In this document: one piece after another, positions 16,556 through 24,865 of the stretch
Layout: each line of letters starts with the position of its first letter
Position numbering within the stretch: the first letter of the stretch is position 1
Position numbers and translations under genes: made by a program
Source: Pseudomonadota bacterium
GTDB lineage: Bacteria > Pseudomonadota > Gammaproteobacteria > Burkholderiales > Rhodocyclaceae
Direction of reading: 5' to 3'
Assembly: GCA_008501585.1 (NCBI GenBank)
Contig: QQUN01000033.1
Location: 48,629 to 112,628, forward strand
Length of the DNA stretch: 64,000 nt
The notes under the pieces: generated by a model
The model's input: the letters and a program-made list of their open reading frames with translations, nothing else
Databases searched by the model: none
Told to the model about the DNA's origin: nothing

Positions 16556-16882
16556 TCACATCATCGCCGTGACCCGATCGGCGGCCTGTTGGCGGGTGTA
16601 GAACCGGCCTTCGCGGACGAAGCCGGAGGTGATCGACGGCTTGACGGCCATGACCCGGCCATTGGGGAGGCGCGTCAGCACCACTTCGTCGGGCAGGCCG
16701 TCGAGCAGGTGGAAGGGTGCGGGCATGCCGTTGGCGAAGCAGGCGGGGTAGACCGCGCCGGTGTCCGCATCCAGAAAGGCGGGTCGAAAACCCAGGTTGC
16801 GGTTCTCGCGGCTGACGCCCCCCGTTCCTTTGAACGTCCGATTTTCCCGCCCAAGATCATTTGCAGTCATTGCGTGTGCCAT
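16556..16882 (-). CDS. small conserved-looking protein of unknown function
   Basis: A 108-residue protein starting MAHAMTANDLGRENR. It has no signal peptide, no membrane segment and no motif I recognise. The central part (FLDADTGAVYPACFANGMPA and HLLDGLPDEVVL) reads like a folded domain. The C-terminus has RFYTRQQAADRVTAMM. Third-position GC is high, as in real genes here. The ATG at 16882 is the most likely start; the in-frame sequence above it is C/G-run repeat DNA. It is convergent with the hsdM remnant and divergent from the DUF1302 gene. No function is proposed. Confidence 0.6.
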   Translation of the reverse strand: MAHAMTANDLGRENRTFKGTGGVSRENRNLGFRPAFLDADTGAVYPACFANGMPAPFHLLDGLPDEVVLTRLPNGRVMAVKPSITSGFVREGRFYTRQQAADRVTAMM

Positions 16883-16943
16883 TTCGGGTGCCTCTCGATC
16901 GGTTGTTCCGGTGATGCCAGTACATGCCTTCCGGCGGCGGTCG

Positions 16944-17044
16944 TCCCTACCCCTGTCAGGGGGGATCGGAGGAGGCCGCGGTGGGGGGGGGGCGACCCCC
17001 CCGGCGACCCCCAGCCCCCCCGAACGCGGGGGGGGTGTCCCTTT
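16944..17044. repeat. long C/G-run repeat upstream of the DUF1302 gene
   Basis: About 100 bases of alternating G-runs and C-runs that can pair in several registers (GGGGGGGGG, GCGAC, CCCCCCC, GGCGACCCCC, CCCCCCC, GAACGCGGGGGGG). It shares the string CCCCCCCGGCG with the repeat near 10892. It fills most of the 251-base gap between the small unknown gene and the DUF1302 gene, so the promoter of the envelope module is either inside it or just after it. I see no clear promoter. Confidence 0.55.
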
Positions 17045-17133
17045 TCGCGATGCGGACAATGGGCCCCACTGAAACGGGGATGACCCGGCTGACGGACCCA
17101 CAACTCCACGACCACAACAAGGGATGGGAAGCC

Positions 17134-18807
17134 ATGAATGACAGGAGACAACTTAGCCCGCTGAACCGGGTGCGCCCCATCGCAATCGCGATGGCCTTGA
17201 TGGCGGGCAGCGCCCACGCCTTCGAGATCGACACCGGAAACGAGGATCTCAGCGTCCGCTGGGACAACACGGTCCGCTACAACGTGGCGACCCGGGTCGA
17301 GAGCCGTGACAGCAAGATCGGCAACTCCGCGTTGACCGACGAGGGCACCTACAGCTTCGACAACGGCGACATGGTCGCCAACCGGCTGGACCTGCTCACC
17401 GAGCTGGACGTGATCTACCAGGGCCGGATGGGTTTCCGCTTGAGCGGTGCGGCGTGGTACGAAGCGGCCTACGGCGACACCGGCCAGTCGAACCCGAATT
17501 CGCCCTTGTCGGGCATTCCGAGCTACGAGAACAACGCCTACAGCGACTACACCAAGCGTTTCTACCGCGGCCCCTCGGGCGAGCTGCTCGATGCCTTCGT
17601 GTTCAACAACTTCGACCTCGGCAACGTGCCGGTGCGCCTGAAGCTGGGCCGCCACACGGTGTTCTGGGGCGAGTCGCTGTTCCTCGGCGGTGCGCTGCAC
17701 AGCGTGTCCTACGCGCAGATGCCGCTCGACCTGCAAAAGGGTTTCGCCACTCCGGGCACCGAGGCCAAGGAGTTGTTCCGCCCGCTGAACCAGCTCTCCG
17801 GCCAAGCGCAGATCACCGACACGGTGTCGGTGGCCGGGCAGTACTTTCTCGACTGGGAGGCCTACCGCTATCCGGAAGGCGGCACCTATCTGGGGCCGGT
17901 CGATTTCGCCTTCAACGGGCCGGATCGCCAGTTCCTGAGCGCCGGCCTGGGCTTTGCCCGGCGTGGCAACCCGGTCGAGCCCAAGCACACCGGCGAGTAC
18001 GGCGTGTCGCTGCGCTGGTCGCCCGAGGCGCTCGACGGCACCGTGGGCTTCTACTACCGCCACTACGCCGACAAGCTGCCCCAGGCGCTGCTGACCCAGG
18101 TCGGTGCCGGCGTGAGCCGCTACAACCTGATCTACGCCGATGACATCGACCTGTTCGGCGTCAGCCTGGCCAAGAACATCGGCGGGGTGAGCGTCGGCGC
18201 CGAGATCTCGTATCGGCGCAACACGCCGCTCAACGCCCAGGTGCTGGGCGTGTCGGCGAGCGGGCTGCCCGATCGCGGCGAGACCAGCGGCCCGCGGGGT
18301 GACACCTGGCACGGGCTGGTCAATGCCCTCGGCCTGATCTCCGAGACCCCGGTATTTGATTCGGCCACCTGGGCCGCCGAGCTGACCTACGCCACCTGGA
18401 CCAAGGTGCGCAGCGGCGAAAACCTGTTCTACGCCGAAGGATTCGCCCCCTGTAACAACCGCGACAAGTGGGACGGCTGCACCACCAAGAACTACATGGG
18501 CCTGGCGCTTGCCTTCACGCCTACCTGGTACCAGGTCTTCCCGGGTGTCGATCTGTCCGCGCCGATGGCGGTGTCGGTCGGCCTGAAGGGCAATGCCCCG
18601 ACGGTGTTCGGCGGCAACGAGAAAAACGGCAACTACAGCATCGGGCTGTCCGCCGATGTGCATCAGAAGTACCGCATCGAGCTGAAGTACGTCGATTACT
18701 TCGGCCACTACAACAACAACGGCACCGCCGTGACGACCCAGAACGGCTTCACCACGCTGCTGAAGGATCGCGGCTTCGTGAGCCTGACGTTCAAGACCAC
18801 CTTCTGA
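17134..18807 (+). CDS. DUF1302 family outer-membrane protein, copy 1
   Basis: A 557-residue exported protein of the DUF1302 family, predicted to form an outer-membrane beta-barrel. The N-terminal segment RVRPIAIAMALMAGSAHA is a Sec signal peptide cleaved before FEIDTGNEDL. The mature part is rich in alternating aromatic/polar strands and ends in FVSLTFKTTF, a terminal Phe typical of barrel proteins. A GNVPVRLKLGRHTVFWGE motif is characteristic of the family. I chose the ATG at 17134 because the signal peptide follows. The gene precedes the DUF1329 gene by 14 bases. DUF1302 and DUF1329 genes commonly travel together with RND exporters in catabolic loci; their biochemical role is poorly defined. 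Confidence 0.88.
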   Translation: MNDRRQLSPLNRVRPIAIAMALMAGSAHAFEIDTGNEDLSVRWDNTVRYNVATRVESRDSKIGNSALTDEGTYSFDNGDMVANRLDLLTELDVIYQGRMGFRLSGAAWYEAAYGDTGQSNPNSPLSGIPSYENNAYSDYTKRFYRGPSGELLDAFVFNNFDLGNVPVRLKLGRHTVFWGESLFLGGALHSVSYAQMPLDLQKGFATPGTEAKELFRPLNQLSGQAQITDTVSVAGQYFLDWEAYRYPEGGTYLGPVDFAFNGPDRQFLSAGLGFARRGNPVEPKHTGEYGVSLRWSPEALDGTVGFYYRHYADKLPQALLTQVGAGVSRYNLIYADDIDLFGVSLAKNIGGVSVGAEISYRRNTPLNAQVLGVSASGLPDRGETSGPRGDTWHGLVNALGLISETPVFDSATWAAELTYATWTKVRSGENLFYAEGFAPCNNRDKWDGCTTKNYMGLALAFTPTWYQVFPGVDLSAPMAVSVGLKGNAPTVFGGNEKNGNYSIGLSADVHQKYRIELKYVDYFGHYNNNGTAVTTQNGFTTLLKDRGFVSLTFKTTF

Positions 18808-18821
18808 GGAGGAGGACCGAC

Positions 18822-20171
18822 ATGAAACTGACCCATACCCTGATGCCGGCGGCATTGACGCTGGCCCTGAGCAGCGCGGCCGTGGCCGGCGTGAGCGCCG
18901 ACGAGGCCAAGCAACTGGGCACCACGCTGACCGCCATCGGCGCCGAGAAGGCCGCCAACAAGGACGGCACGATTCCCGCCTACACCGGCGGCCTGACCAC
19001 CGCGCCGGCGGGCTTCAAGCCCGGCGACGGCGTGCGGCCGAACCCGTTTGCCGGCGAGAAACCGCGCCTGAGCATCGACGCCAAGAACATGGCCGAGCAT
19101 GCCGACAAGCTCACCGAGGGCACCAAGGCGCTGCTGCAGAAGCACCCGAGCTTCCGCATCGATGTGTACCCCACGCATCGCAGCGTGTCCTTTCCCAAGT
19201 TCGTCACCGACAACACCGCCAAGTGCGCGGTGGCCGCCAAGACCAGCAACGAAGGCCGCTCGATGGAAGGCTGCCACGCCGGCTTCCCGTTCCCGATTCC
19301 CAAGACCGGCTACGAGGCGATGTGGAACCACCTGGTGCGCTTCAACGGCCAAGCCTACCAGTCGAAGTACCGCAACCTGAACGTGGACGCCAGCGGCCGC
19401 GTGACGCTGGCCACCGAGGGCAACAGCACCCAGGAGTATCCGTTCTGGGATGCCGGCAAGGACTCGGCCGACACCTACTGGCGCATCAAGCTGATGTACA
19501 CCGGCCCGGCCCGCCGCGCCGGCGAGGGCCTGCTGATCATCGATCCGCTCGACGTGAGCGCCAAGGACCGACGCGCCTGGACCTATCTGCCCGGCCAGCG
19601 CCGAGTGAAGGTCGCCCCCGATCTGTCGCACGACACGCCGAACCCCGGCACCGCGGGCAGCAACACCTTCGACGACGTGTTCATCTTCAACGGCTCGATG
19701 GAGCGCTTCGACTTCAAGCTCGTCGGCAAGAAAGAGATGATCGTGCCCTACAACGACTACGCCGCAGTGTATGAGGCCAAGCAGGACGATCTGCTCAAGC
19801 CCAACCACATGAACCCGGACCTGGTCCGCTGGGAGCTGCACCGGGTGTGGGTGGTCGAGGCCACGCTGCGCGACGGCAAGCGCCATGTGTATGGCAAGCG
19901 CGTGTTCTACCTCGATGAGGACTCCTGGGCGGCGCTCGCCTCCGACCAGTACGACGGTCGCGGCCAGCTCTATCGCGCCGGTTTCGCCTACATGGCCCCG
20001 AGCTACGACCTGCCCGCGCCCTACACCGACATGTTCGGCCACTACGACCTGGTCGCCGGCATCTACTCGCTGACCGGCTTCATTGCCGAGACCGGCGGCC
20101 TGCGCCACACCAAGCCGCTGTCCGAACGTGAGTGGAGCGCAGACTCCCTGGCCGGTGCCGGCATCCGCTGA
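18822..20171 (+). CDS. DUF1329 family periplasmic/outer-membrane-associated protein, copy 1
   Basis: A 449-residue exported protein. The N-terminus MKLTHTLMPAALTLALSSAAVA is a signal peptide. DUF1329 hallmarks are visible: ADEAKQLGTTLTAIGAEKAANKDG at the mature start (read as two parts), KTGYEAMWNHLVRF near residue 170, and RRAWTYLPGQRRVKVAPDL near residue 248. These segments recall the LolA/LolB-like lipoprotein-carrier fold associated with this family, which would suit binding of a hydrophobic ligand. A GAGGAGGA ribosome site precedes the ATG at 18822. It is second gene of the module DUF1302-DUF1329-YCF48-RND. The fold comparison is recollection, the role inference. Confidence 0.87.
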   Translation: MKLTHTLMPAALTLALSSAAVAGVSADEAKQLGTTLTAIGAEKAANKDGTIPAYTGGLTTAPAGFKPGDGVRPNPFAGEKPRLSIDAKNMAEHADKLTEGTKALLQKHPSFRIDVYPTHRSVSFPKFVTDNTAKCAVAAKTSNEGRSMEGCHAGFPFPIPKTGYEAMWNHLVRFNGQAYQSKYRNLNVDASGRVTLATEGNSTQEYPFWDAGKDSADTYWRIKLMYTGPARRAGEGLLIIDPLDVSAKDRRAWTYLPGQRRVKVAPDLSHDTPNPGTAGSNTFDDVFIFNGSMERFDFKLVGKKEMIVPYNDYAAVYEAKQDDLLKPNHMNPDLVRWELHRVWVVEATLRDGKRHVYGKRVFYLDEDSWAALASDQYDGRGQLYRAGFAYMAPSYDLPAPYTDMFGHYDLVAGIYSLTGFIAETGGLRHTKPLSEREWSADSLAGAGIR

Positions 20172-20271
20172 GCCCGTCTCAAAAACACAACCGTTCCCTC
20201 CCCCTGGGTTACCGGTGCGGCGCAATCGAGCAGGCGCGCCGCACCGGACGCCCACCCGACAGAGGCAAGAC

Positions 20272-21315
20272 ATGAACGTGCATCGAATCGGCGGCGCGGC
20301 GCTGGCCCTTTGCCTGCTGCTGCCCACAACGGCCCCGGCCGCGGACTTTCAGGACGTGCTGGAGACCCCGGTCCTGGCCAGTCCGCTGGCCGCCCGGGGC
20401 CTGATCAACGGCCTCACCATGGCCGGGCAGCGGGTGATCGGGGTGGGCCAGCGTGGCCACATCGTCTACTCGGACGACCAGGGCGCGAACTGGCAGCAGG
20501 CCACGGTGCCGGTCAGCTCGGACCTGGTGGCGGTGAGCTTTCCCAGCCCGCAGCGCGGCTGGGCCGTGGGCCACGATGGCGTGGTGCTGGCCACCACCGA
20601 TGCCGGCGCCACCTGGCACACGCAGCTCGACGGCCACCGCGTCGGCGAGCTGATGCTGGCCTACTACACCAAGCAGGGTGATGCGCAATGGACGGCCGAG
20701 GCCGAGCGCTTCGTCGCCCAGGGTGCCGAGAGCCCCTTCCTCGATGTGTGGTTCGCCGACGAGAACACCGGCTTCGTCGTCGGTGCCTTCAACCTGATCC
20801 TGCGCACCACCGATGGCGGCCAGAGCTGGACGCCCTGGCTGGAGCGCACCGACAACCCGCAGGCGCTGCATCTGTATGCCATCCGCCCGGCGGCCGGCGC
20901 GCTGTGGGTGACCGGCGAGCAGGGCCTGGTGCTGCGGCTGGACGCCACGAACGCGCGCTTCGAGGCGGTGGAAACCCCCTACAAGGGCAGCTACTTCGGC
21001 CTCACCGGCACTAATGATGCGGTGATCGTCTTCGGCCTGCGCGGCAACGCCTATCGCAGCACCGATCTGGGCGCCAGCTGGACCAAGCTCGACACCGGCC
21101 TGGAAGAAGGGCTGACCGCGGCCGCCTCCGACGGCGGGCAGCACCTGATGCTGGCCAGCCAGGCCGGCCGCTTGCTGAGCAGCCGCGACGGCGGCGCGCA
21201 TTTCACGCCGGTCAAGCTCGCGCGCCCGGTGCCGGCCTCGGCGGTGCTGCCGGTCGGCCCCGGGGCGGCGATTGTCGCCGGTGCCCGCGGCATCGCCGTG
21301 CAGACCTTCAAATAA
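20272..21315 (+). CDS. YCF48/BNR-repeat exported protein, copy 1
   Basis: A 347-residue exported beta-propeller of the YCF48 (photosystem II stability factor HCF136-like) type. The signal peptide is ALALCLLLPTTAPA. Repeated Asp-box-like units appear as SDDQGANWQQ, TTDAGATWHT, TTDGGQSWTP, STDLGASWTK and SRDGGAHFTP, giving at least five blades. Outside photosynthesis, such propellers accompany RND/DUF1329 envelope modules, possibly as assembly factors. The gene starts 100 bases after the DUF1329 gene and ends 21 bases before the RND gene. The propeller call is sure; the partner role is inferred from its repeated neighbourhood at 51074. Confidence 0.87.
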   Translation: MNVHRIGGAALALCLLLPTTAPAADFQDVLETPVLASPLAARGLINGLTMAGQRVIGVGQRGHIVYSDDQGANWQQATVPVSSDLVAVSFPSPQRGWAVGHDGVVLATTDAGATWHTQLDGHRVGELMLAYYTKQGDAQWTAEAERFVAQGAESPFLDVWFADENTGFVVGAFNLILRTTDGGQSWTPWLERTDNPQALHLYAIRPAAGALWVTGEQGLVLRLDATNARFEAVETPYKGSYFGLTGTNDAVIVFGLRGNAYRSTDLGASWTKLDTGLEEGLTAAASDGGQHLMLASQAGRLLSSRDGGAHFTPVKLARPVPASAVLPVGPGAAIVAGARGIAVQTFK

Positions 21316-21336
21316 CGACGCCTGGAGACCCTCGCG

Positions 21337-23802
21337 ATGAGCACCAACTTCGACTCGCAGGACCCGACATCGGTCGTGCCCACCCTGGCCGAGTTCAACC
21401 CGAACTCCGGCAGCCGCCTCGAGCGGATGATCTTCAATCACCGCTGGGTGGTGATGCTGCTCTGCGCCCTGACGACCGTGGTGCTGGCGGTGCTCGCCGC
21501 AACCCGGCTCGAGCTGAACGCCAGCTTCGAGAGCGTGTTGCCGCAGAGCCACCCCTACATCCAGAACTACCTCGACAACCGGCAGGAACTGCGCGGCCTG
21601 GGCAATGCGCTGCGCATCGTGGTGGCAACCGACCGCGACATCTTCGACCCGACCTACCAGGACACCCTGAAGAAGATCAGCGACGAGCTGATCCTCACGC
21701 CGGGGGTCGATCGCGCCTGGGTCAAGTCGCTGTGGACGCCCTCGGTGCGCTGGACCGAAATCACCGAGGAAGGCTTCCGTGGCGGGCCGGTGATGCCCGA
21801 CAACTACGACGGCTCCCCGACCGCCACCGAGCAGTTGAAGCTCAACATCGCGCGCTCGGGCATCGTCGGCCGCTTTGTCGGCAACGACTTCAAGTCGACC
21901 ATGATCTTCGTGCCGCTCATGGACACCGACCCGGCCACCGGCGAGAGCATCGACTACCGGGCGCTGTCGCATACGCTGGAGGAGAACATCCGCGCCCGCT
22001 TCGAGCAGGCCGGCACGGCCAACGCGCCCGAGATCCGTGTGCACATCATCGGCTTCGCCAAGCTGATCGGCGACCTCATCGACGGGGTGGGCGAGGTGAT
22101 GAGCTATTTCGCCTTCGCCACGCTGGTCGCCTTCGTGGTGATCCTGGTCTATAGCCGCTGCCTGCGCAGCACGGTGCTGGTGATCGCCTGTTCGGCCACC
22201 GCGGTACTGTGGCAGCTGGGCATCGTCGCCGGTTTTGGCTATCCGCTCGACCCGTTCTCCATCCTGGTGCCGTTCCTGGTGTTCGCCATCGGTGTGTCGC
22301 ACGGCGCGCAGAAAATGAACGGCATCGTGCAGGACATCGGCCGCGGCATGCATCGGCTGGTGGCGGCGCGCTTCACCTTCCGCCGCCTGTTCCTCGCCGG
22401 CCTCACCGCGATCGTCTCCGACGCGGTCGGCTTTGCGGTGCTGATGGTGATCGACATCCCGGTGATCCAGGCGCTGGCGGTGACGGCCAGTGTGGGCGTG
22501 GCGGCGCTGGTGTTCACCAACCTGGTGTTGCTGCCGGTGCTGCTGTCCTATGTCGGGGTGAGCCCGGCGGCTGCGCAGCGCAGCGTGCTGGAGACCGACG
22601 AGGGCGGCCAGACCGGCGCCGTGTGGCGCCTGCTCAACCGCTTTACCGAGCGGCGCTGGGCCATCGGGGCGCTGGTGGTGGCCGCCGTGCTGACCGGCGC
22701 CGGCCAGATGCTGCGCGCCGAACTGAAGATCGGCGACCTCGACGCCGGGGCGCCCGAGCTGCGCGCCGACTCGCGCTACAACCGCGACAACGCCTACATC
22801 AACGCCAACTACGCACTCTCCAGCGACCAGTTCGCGGTGATCGTGCGCACCGCCGCCGAGGGCTGCCTGAAGTACCAGACCCTGGTCGAGGCCGACCGGC
22901 TGGCCTGGACGCTGCAACAGGTGCCCGGTGTGCACACCACGGTCTTCCTCGGCGACGCGGTGCGTCAGATCACCGCCGGCTCCTACGAGGGCAATCCCAA
23001 GTGGCTGACCATCGCGCGTAACCAGAACGTGCTCAACTACGGCGCGCAGCAGGCCTCGGTGAACAACCCCGACCTGTTCAACACCGACTGCTCGGTGATG
23101 CCGGTGATCGCCTACCTGAGCGACCACCGCGCCGAGACGCTCGACCGCGTGGTCACCGCCGCGGCCGAGTTTGCCGAGGCGCACAGCACGCCGGAGCGCC
23201 AGTTCCTGCTCGCCGCCGGCACCGCCGGCATCGACGCGGCCACCAACATCGTGGTGCGCGAGGCCAACCAGGCGATCCTGCTCTATGTCTATGCCGCGGT
23301 GATCGTGCTGTGCCTGATCTCCTTCCGCAGCTGGCGCGCGGTGGTGGTGGCGATGATCCCGCTGATGATGACCTCCATCCTGTGCGAGGCGCTGATGGTG
23401 CTGCTCGGCATCGGCGTCAAGGTCGGCACCCTGCCGGTGATCGCGCTGGGCGTGGGCATCGGGGTGGATTACGCGCTCTACCTGCTCTCCACCCAGCTTG
23501 CGCAGCAACGTGCCGGCGCTTCGCTGGCCGACGCCTACCGCCGTGCCCTGTTGTTTACCGGCAAGGTGGTTGCGCTGGTGGGGGTGACGCTGGCCGCCGG
23601 CGTGGTGACCTGGATCTGGTCGCCGATCAAGTTCCAGGCCGACATGGGCATCCTGCTGACCTTCATGTTCGTATCGAACATGATCGGTGCGCTGATCCTG
23701 ATCCCGGCGCTGTCGCACTTCCTGCTGCGCGACCCGGCCAAGGCGGCCACTTTCCGCCGTCGCCGCGTCTCGGCGACGCCGGTCGCCAGGGCCGCGCTAT
23801 GA
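21337..23802 (+). CDS. MMPL-type RND superfamily exporter, copy 1
   Basis: An 821-residue inner-membrane protein with two repeated halves, each one helix, a large periplasmic loop and five more helices (12 segments in all). The C-terminal half carries the proton-relay motif GVGIGVDYALYLLS. The matching N-terminal position reads FAIGVSHGAQKMN, so the Asp is replaced by the S-H-G-x-Q pattern. This asymmetry is shared with the second copy at 52050. The family (COG1033-like, HpnN/MmpL relatives) moves lipids or other hydrophobic molecules. The stop overlaps the start of the YeiH-type gene (ATGA). The substrate is unknown. Confidence 0.9.
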   Translation: MSTNFDSQDPTSVVPTLAEFNPNSGSRLERMIFNHRWVVMLLCALTTVVLAVLAATRLELNASFESVLPQSHPYIQNYLDNRQELRGLGNALRIVVATDRDIFDPTYQDTLKKISDELILTPGVDRAWVKSLWTPSVRWTEITEEGFRGGPVMPDNYDGSPTATEQLKLNIARSGIVGRFVGNDFKSTMIFVPLMDTDPATGESIDYRALSHTLEENIRARFEQAGTANAPEIRVHIIGFAKLIGDLIDGVGEVMSYFAFATLVAFVVILVYSRCLRSTVLVIACSATAVLWQLGIVAGFGYPLDPFSILVPFLVFAIGVSHGAQKMNGIVQDIGRGMHRLVAARFTFRRLFLAGLTAIVSDAVGFAVLMVIDIPVIQALAVTASVGVAALVFTNLVLLPVLLSYVGVSPAAAQRSVLETDEGGQTGAVWRLLNRFTERRWAIGALVVAAVLTGAGQMLRAELKIGDLDAGAPELRADSRYNRDNAYINANYALSSDQFAVIVRTAAEGCLKYQTLVEADRLAWTLQQVPGVHTTVFLGDAVRQITAGSYEGNPKWLTIARNQNVLNYGAQQASVNNPDLFNTDCSVMPVIAYLSDHRAETLDRVVTAAAEFAEAHSTPERQFLLAAGTAGIDAATNIVVREANQAILLYVYAAVIVLCLISFRSWRAVVVAMIPLMMTSILCEALMVLLGIGVKVGTLPVIALGVGIGVDYALYLLSTQLAQQRAGASLADAYRRALLFTGKVVALVGVTLAAGVVTWIWSPIKFQADMGILLTFMFVSNMIGALILIPALSHFLLRDPAKAATFRRRRVSATPVARAAL

Positions 23803-24857
23803 CCACCGCAACCAAGAACCCGGAGCCCCCCATGCGCCACGCCACCCTGCGCCTGCCGCCCAGCCTGCAAGGCCAGGCCTTGCTGGAACTGTGGCCGGGC
23901 CTGCTGACCGCCATCACCATCGCGATGGCCGCCACCTTCGTGTCCGAGCACCAGGGCGGGCCGCAACTGCTGTACGCGCTGTTCTTCGGCATGGCCTTCA
24001 ACTTTGCCGCCAACGGCCCCAAGGTGAAGGCGGGCATCGACTTCACCGCGCGCCAGGTGCTGCGCTTCGGCGTGGCCTTGCTGGGGGCACGGATCACCTT
24101 CGAGCAGATCTCCGGCCTGGGCGCCGGGCCGGTGCTGCTGGTCATCGGCGCGCTGGTCGCCACCATCCTGTTCGGCACCCTCATCGGCCGCCTGCTCGGC
24201 CGGCCGCTGGTCGAGGGCGTGCTGACCGGCGGCGCGGTGGCCATCTGCGGTGCGTCGGCGGCGCTGGCGATCTCTGCGGTGCTGCCCAAGTCGGAGGAGA
24301 ACCAGCGCTTCACCCTGTTCACCGTGGTCGGCGTGACCGCGCTGTCCACCATCGCGATGATCGCCTATCCGTCCCTGGCCGCCGCGCTCGGGCTGGACCC
24401 CAACGCCGCGGCGGTGTTCCTTGGCGGCTCGATCCATGACGTGGCCCAGGTGGTGGCCGCCGGCTACCTGATCTCGCCCGAAGTGGGCGACGCCGCGGTC
24501 TTCGTCAAGCTGCTGCGCGTGGCCATGCTGCTGCCGGTGGTGCTGGTGCTGTCGGTGCTGTTTCGCCAGGGCAAGGCCCAGGGCGCCAAGCCGCCGCTGC
24601 TGCCGTGGTTTCTGGTGGTGTTCGCGGTGCTGATGGTGGCCAACAGCGCGGGCCTGGTCCCCAAGGCGGTGTCCAGCGCGTGTTCGGACCTGTCGCGCTG
24701 GTGCCTGGTGGTGGCCATCGCCGCGCTGGGCGTGAAGACCTCGTTCCAGCAGATCGCCACGCTGGGCTGGCGGCCGGTGCTGATGATGGTGGCCAATACC
24801 GTCTTCCTCGCCGTGCTGATCCTCGGCGGCTTGTACGGTATCGGCACGATCGGCTGA
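23799..24857 (+). CDS. YeiH family (UPF0324) putative sulfate-type exporter
   Basis: A 352-residue membrane protein with about ten hydrophobic segments. Family signatures are GVALLGARITFEQI, GGAVAICGASAALAI near residue 145, FLGGSIHDVAQVVAAG near residue 206 and the final LGVKTSFQQI. The family is often annotated as putative sulfate exporter, with weak experimental support. Translation is coupled to the RND gene by a four-base ATGA overlap at 23799-23802. It is the last gene of the module and meets the efflux operon tail to tail, with 8 bases between stops. A second in-frame ATG at 23832 is a possible alternative start. Confidence 0.9.
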   Translation: MTTATKNPEPPMRHATLRLPPSLQGQALLELWPGLLTAITIAMAATFVSEHQGGPQLLYALFFGMAFNFAANGPKVKAGIDFTARQVLRFGVALLGARITFEQISGLGAGPVLLVIGALVATILFGTLIGRLLGRPLVEGVLTGGAVAICGASAALAISAVLPKSEENQRFTLFTVVGVTALSTIAMIAYPSLAAALGLDPNAAAVFLGGSIHDVAQVVAAGYLISPEVGDAAVFVKLLRVAMLLPVVLVLSVLFRQGKAQGAKPPLLPWFLVVFAVLMVANSAGLVPKAVSSACSDLSRWCLVVAIAALGVKTSFQQIATLGWRPVLMMVANTVFLAVLILGGLYGIGTIG

Positions 24858-24865
24858 CGGCGGGG

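Noticed and set aside
16924..17133. A 70-codon extension of the DUF1302 copy 1 protein
   Set aside because: It would place C/G-run repeat sequence before the signal peptide. A signal peptide should be at the N-terminus, so ATG 17134 is preferred.
20209..23718. Open frame of 1169 codons on the minus strand, opposite the YCF48 and RND genes
   Set aside because: It is a mirror of high third-position GC in the real plus-strand genes: Gln/His/Arg-rich with no recognisable domain. Similar long mirror frames lie opposite many genes here, for example 51579-56522 and 11085-13265.
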